From Lachnospiraceae bacterium (GTDB lineage Bacteria; Bacillota; Clostridia; Lachnospirales; Lachnospiraceae), in assembly GCA_017461725.1 (NCBI GenBank), contig JAFTXG010000014.1, positions 1 to 53,432 of the forward strand: a DNA stretch of 53,432 nt, given 5' to 3'. Position numbers and translations under genes: made by a program. The notes beneath the pieces were generated by a model that was given only the letters and a program-made list of their open reading frames with translations, was not told the DNA's origin and made no database searches. Every line of letters starts with the position of its first letter. Position 1 is the stretch's first letter. Shown here piece after piece: positions 50,298 to 53,432 of the stretch.

Positions 50298-51218
50298 ATG
50301 AGTAAATCGATATTCAAAAAAGGTAATCGGTACAAAATATTTATTCATCTTTTCTTTATTTTGCTTACACTGCTATTTGTACTGCCGCTGGTGATGGTAG
50401 TGTCCATTTCGTTTTCCAGCGAGGCGGCTGTGACGAATGAAAGCTTGGGCTATAGCCTTTTCCCCAGAGAGTTTTCGCTGGATGCATATCGGAAGGTGTT
50501 TAAAAACCCGGAGTCGATTATCGATGCGTATATATTGACAGCCTTTGTTTCTGTGGTGGGTACACTTATCAATGTGATATCAGCCGGAATGTGTGGGTAT
50601 GCGTTATCGAGAGCGAATTTTCAATATAAAAAAGTGGTAAGCTTTATCGTATTCTTTACAATGCTGTTTGGCGGCGGAGCGATCCCTACGTATATTGTCT
50701 ATACGAAATATTATCATTTGGGCAATTCGATTTGGATATACCTGCTTCCGGCTCTTAACGGCGGAGCGATGACAATTTTGATGATTCGTACATTTTGCAA
50801 AGGTATCCCAGAGTCATTGTTTGAATCAGCAAAAATTGATGGGGCGAAGGAATTAACCATTTTCTTCAAGATAGCTTTACCGTTGTCGAAGCCGGTTATT
50901 GCCACAGTGGCATTCGGCGGATTGGTGGGACGATGGAATAACTGGGCCACCTCTCTGGTGTATATCCGAAATCCTAAATTGTATACACTTCAATATTTGC
51001 TGCAACGAATACTAAATGACGCACAGTTCTTGAAAACTATTGCTGAGGATTCGGCGTTTGTAGGCAGTGGAATTGACCTTTCTGCAGTGTTGGCAGAACC
51101 GACGGAAACACTGAAATATGCCATGTGTGTGGTTGCGGCAGGGCCGATGCTTCTGGTTTTCCCATTCTTCCAGAAATACTTTGAAAAGGGAATGGTAGTG
51201 GGAAGCGTTAAAGGGTGA
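50298..51218 (+). CDS. YtcP-type carbohydrate ABC transporter permease
   Basis: A 306-residue permease of the COG0395 type, partner of the LplB-like subunit. ATG at 50298 follows GGGGAGGAG; the frame is open back into the previous gene. Six helices; the EAA-type loop is FESAKIDGAKELTIFFKIALPLSKPVI (in part). It begins 16 bases after the stop of the first permease. Together they should import an oligosaccharide recognised by the following lipoprotein. Confidence 0.93.
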   Translation: MSKSIFKKGNRYKIFIHLFFILLTLLFVLPLVMVVSISFSSEAAVTNESLGYSLFPREFSLDAYRKVFKNPESIIDAYILTAFVSVVGTLINVISAGMCGYALSRANFQYKKVVSFIVFFTMLFGGGAIPTYIVYTKYYHLGNSIWIYLLPALNGGAMTILMIRTFCKGIPESLFESAKIDGAKELTIFFKIALPLSKPVIATVAFGGLVGRWNNWATSLVYIRNPKLYTLQYLLQRILNDAQFLKTIAEDSAFVGSGIDLSAVLAEPTETLKYAMCVVAAGPMLLVFPFFQKYFEKGMVVGSVKG

Positions 51219-51286
51219 GTAGAAAAGGAGAAAATCACCTCGAGAGAGGGATTTAATAAAAATTTTATCACAGGAGGAAAAAGACG

Positions 51287-52879
51287 ATGCAAAAGAAACG
51301 AATGGTGGCGTTTGCTCTTTCTCTGTGCATGGTGATGAGCATTTTGCTGGGCGGATGCTCTCAGCCGGGAACACAAAAAGAGACAGACAAACAGGAAACA
51401 CAGGGAACTGCTGCGGCAGGGACTGAGGCAAAGGAAACCGAAGGTGAGCCGGAGCTGGAACCCTATGAGGTAACCTACTGGATCTATGGTTCGGACAGCA
51501 AGGATTGCGAGAAAATCGAGGAAGAGGCTAACAAGCTGATTCAGGAGAAGCTGCCGAATACTACGCTTGACCTGGTTTGGGTTGCAGCCAGCGAGTATAA
51601 GGAAAAGTGGAACAAGGCACTGGCAGCCGAGGAAAAGATCGATATCGGTTGGTCTGCAAACTGGGTAAATCCTGTGTCAACAGATGTGTACAATGGTGTG
51701 GTTACTCCGGTGGAGGATCTGCTGCTTGAGTATGGCGAGGGTATCGTTGAGGCTGTCGGTGGCTGGGATGTGATGAATCTGCACAGATCACTGGATGGCG
51801 AGCTGTATTTTATCCCCTGCTGGCAGGGAATGGTTGGTAACCGTTATGGTATTTTGGTTAACCAGAAGCTGGCAGATTTGATGCCGGAGGGCTGGATGGC
51901 AGAAACAGAGAATATCTGCTTCGAGAATGACGAATTCACCGTAGAGGATAAGACTGCGATCATGGACCGGATCGAAATGCTGTTTAAGACAGAGGCAGAT
52001 AATAATCTGTTTGATCCGACACCTGCCAAGGATGCCCTGTCCCGTGTACTGCTGACCGGTACACTGTCAACCAACTATACCGTTGGTGTGTCAGAGAAGG
52101 ATGGCGTTTATACCGTATTTTCCTGGTTTGATAACGATGTATTTAAATACTATGGAGATAAGCTCCATGAGTGGTGGGAGAAAGGATACTTCCGTTCTGA
52201 TATTCTGAGTGCAAAGGTTAGCGTTGATGAGAATATGCCTTTGTGGGGAACCGGAGCGATTTCCGATGCCTGGGTTGAGGAGCAGGAGATTAAGAGAGGG
52301 TTTGCATTGGATGGATTTAAGTTAAATGAGAACAATGAATTCATCACTGGATTTGCCACCGGCTGTGTGATTCCCTACACCAGCGAGAATCCTGAGCGGG
52401 CAATGCAGGTTCTGAACCTGATCTATACCGATGCAGAGCTTTATCAGCTGCTGGTATACGGAATTAAGGGTGAGCATTATGTTGAGAATGTTGATGGCAC
52501 CATCACACGCCCTGTAGCTGCTGACCGTAAGTATGCTGGAGTCACAAACTGGACCATCGGAAGCTGTATTTACTCTCTGCCTGAGGCAAAGAACGCGATC
52601 GGTTATTATGATGACTTGAAGAAGCAGGAGGAGACTGCGGTACAGAACCCTCTGCTTGGATTTTCTTTTGACAGCACCAACGTAAAAGAGCAGGCGAATG
52701 CACTGGGAGTTGTCAGAAAAGAAATGCAGTATTGTATGTTCCAGGAAAATTGGGAAGAGGCTTATGAAGATTTCATCGCAAAGCTGGATAAAGCCGGTTT
52801 CGAAGATTATATCAAGGAATATAAGAGCCAGCTGAAAGAGTATGTGGAATCCAATAACCTTGGTACAGTTGCAGATTAA
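51287..52879 (+). CDS. Sugar ABC transporter substrate-binding lipoprotein
   Basis: A 530-residue binding lipoprotein. Signal peptide MQKKRMVAFALSLCMVMSIL with lipobox LLGGC (Cys near residue 24), then a Gln/Thr/Glu-rich linker, then the type-1 extracellular solute-binding fold (VTYWIYGSDSKDCEKIEEEA start). The C-terminal part (QNPLLGFSFDSTNVKEQ and following) matches the DUF3502 domain typical of LplA-like proteins. Strong RBS AGGAGG. Codon bias suggests the highest expression in the operon. A GC-rich hairpin behind the gene probably protects its mRNA and reduces read-through. Confidence 0.93.
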   Translation: MQKKRMVAFALSLCMVMSILLGGCSQPGTQKETDKQETQGTAAAGTEAKETEGEPELEPYEVTYWIYGSDSKDCEKIEEEANKLIQEKLPNTTLDLVWVAASEYKEKWNKALAAEEKIDIGWSANWVNPVSTDVYNGVVTPVEDLLLEYGEGIVEAVGGWDVMNLHRSLDGELYFIPCWQGMVGNRYGILVNQKLADLMPEGWMAETENICFENDEFTVEDKTAIMDRIEMLFKTEADNNLFDPTPAKDALSRVLLTGTLSTNYTVGVSEKDGVYTVFSWFDNDVFKYYGDKLHEWWEKGYFRSDILSAKVSVDENMPLWGTGAISDAWVEEQEIKRGFALDGFKLNENNEFITGFATGCVIPYTSENPERAMQVLNLIYTDAELYQLLVYGIKGEHYVENVDGTITRPVAADRKYAGVTNWTIGSCIYSLPEAKNAIGYYDDLKKQEETAVQNPLLGFSFDSTNVKEQANALGVVRKEMQYCMFQENWEEAYEDFIAKLDKAGFEDYIKEYKSQLKEYVESNNLGTVAD

Positions 52880-52894
52880 TAGTGCAATTTCCGG

Positions 52895-52918
52895 GCCGCC
52901 GCACTATGGTGCGGCGGC
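52895..52918 (+). terminator. GC-rich hairpin after the binding-protein gene
   Basis: A perfect 10-bp stem GCCGCCGCAC/GTGCGGCGGC with loop TATG. Only TCTTCG follows, so it is more likely an mRNA stabiliser or partial terminator than a full stop. Confidence 0.7.
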
Positions 52919-52943
52919 TCTTCGTCGATATGGGAGAATGATG

Positions 52944-53432
52944 ATGAACGGTTTTGTGAACGGAAACATGGTTCCGATCAGATATACAGCAGTAAATATG
53001 CCTCCATATAATTTGGACACACAGTGCGGTTATCTGATTGTCAATTATTTAGGGGAAACAGAGATTGATATCATTTATGAGAAAAGGATAACTTCGGCAG
53101 TTGTCAGACCGCTGTCGCTTGGTATTGAGCCTCAGGTGGCCGACAATCGGGTACATATCACATTGAAGCATCCCTGCAATATTTCAGTAGAGGTTGATGG
53201 AAGGCTCGAGGATGCACTGTTGATTTTTGCGTCAGAGAAGCGGGAGTACAGAGAAGAGGGATATTCCAATATCATTCGATTTGAACCGGGGGTACATGAT
53301 ATCGATGAGCTTTTGGTAGAGCAGGACGATACCATGATCCTCATAGAAGAAAATGCAGTGGTACACGGCAGGATTCTGGCGAGGAATGCCCGACACCTGA
53401 AGATCTGTGGGCAGGGAGTCATTACCATGGAG
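52944..53432 (+). CDS. Beta-helix glycoside hydrolase (partial, runs off the window)
   Basis: The gene begins at one of three consecutive ATG codons (52938, 52941, 52944), the last with best spacing to GGGAGA, and is open to the window end (163 codons). The visible part has a beta-sandwich-like N-terminus, then RFEPGVHDIDELLVEQDDTMILIEE (in part) and AVVHGRILARNARHLKICGQGVI, the pattern that opens right-handed beta-helix enzymes such as GH28 polygalacturonases or GH49-type enzymes. It follows a sugar transporter, so it probably degrades the imported oligosaccharide. The family call needs the missing catalytic part. Confidence 0.65.
   Translation, partial: MNGFVNGNMVPIRYTAVNMPPYNLDTQCGYLIVNYLGETEIDIIYEKRITSAVVRPLSLGIEPQVADNRVHITLKHPCNISVEVDGRLEDALLIFASEKREYREEGYSNIIRFEPGVHDIDELLVEQDDTMILIEENAVVHGRILARNARHLKICGQGVITME

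Overview
The window looks like a chromosomal segment of a spore-forming member of the Clostridia, most likely a Lachnospiraceae species. This rests on the spoIIGA-sigE sporulation pair, strong AGGAGG-type ribosome binding sites, moderate GC content, several ECF sigma factors, zinc-type L28, an Asp23-FakA pair, and a YesMN/LplB/YtcP-type sugar transporter. No phage, IS element or CRISPR array was seen.

Positions 1-3886 hold a hairpin-rich non-coding stretch, a 50-residue membrane peptide gene, and a GNAT-MATE-coaX-ECF S-component group tied to coenzyme A supply. Positions 4107-6571 carry a recognisable Spo0A-type spoIIG promoter, spoIIGA, sigE and a lipoprotein gene. Positions 6671-7325 carry four tRNA genes (Pro, two identical Glu, Ser). 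Positions 7333-9978 are a leader with a short peptide and terminator, followed by two paralogous SAM methyltransferases around a GNAT acetyltransferase. A C39/BtrH-like protein, an HTH membrane regulator and an S41 peptidase follow, up to 13328.

Positions 13877-20812 are the core cluster plsX-acpP-rnc-smc-ftsY (lipid synthesis, RNA processing, chromosome organisation, protein targeting). Next come a stand-alone pduL phosphotransacylase, an ECF sigma/anti-sigma pair with an ECF-type promoter, an AT-rich amidohydrolase that looks acquired, nfo, dus, a small HTH/membrane pair with twin palindromic operators, and rpmB.

The usual rpmB / asp23-fakA-recG neighbourhood is broken up here by two accessory blocks. 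One is a two-permease ABC transporter followed by an ECF sigma module (27170-32038). The other holds a VTC polyphosphate polymerase, a DUF4956 membrane protein, a Cthe_2159-type beta-helix lipoprotein, a QueG-like iron-sulfur protein and an ABC-F protein with an elaborate leader (34400-41023). After recG come a GNAT, an ABC-2 transporter and a SEC-C protein. The window ends in a carbohydrate-uptake locus: two-component regulator/kinase, two permeases, a binding protein and the start of a beta-helix glycosidase. A shared GTCACA element sits exactly 38 bp upstream of both -10 boxes.

The most novel-looking items are the polyphosphate polymerase/DUF4956/beta-helix cassette, the two translation-attenuation-like leaders (7333-7523 and 39170-39469), the shared GTCACA element, and the family-atypical loop insertions in Dus and RecG. 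All functional calls come from reading the sequence; no database search was possible.
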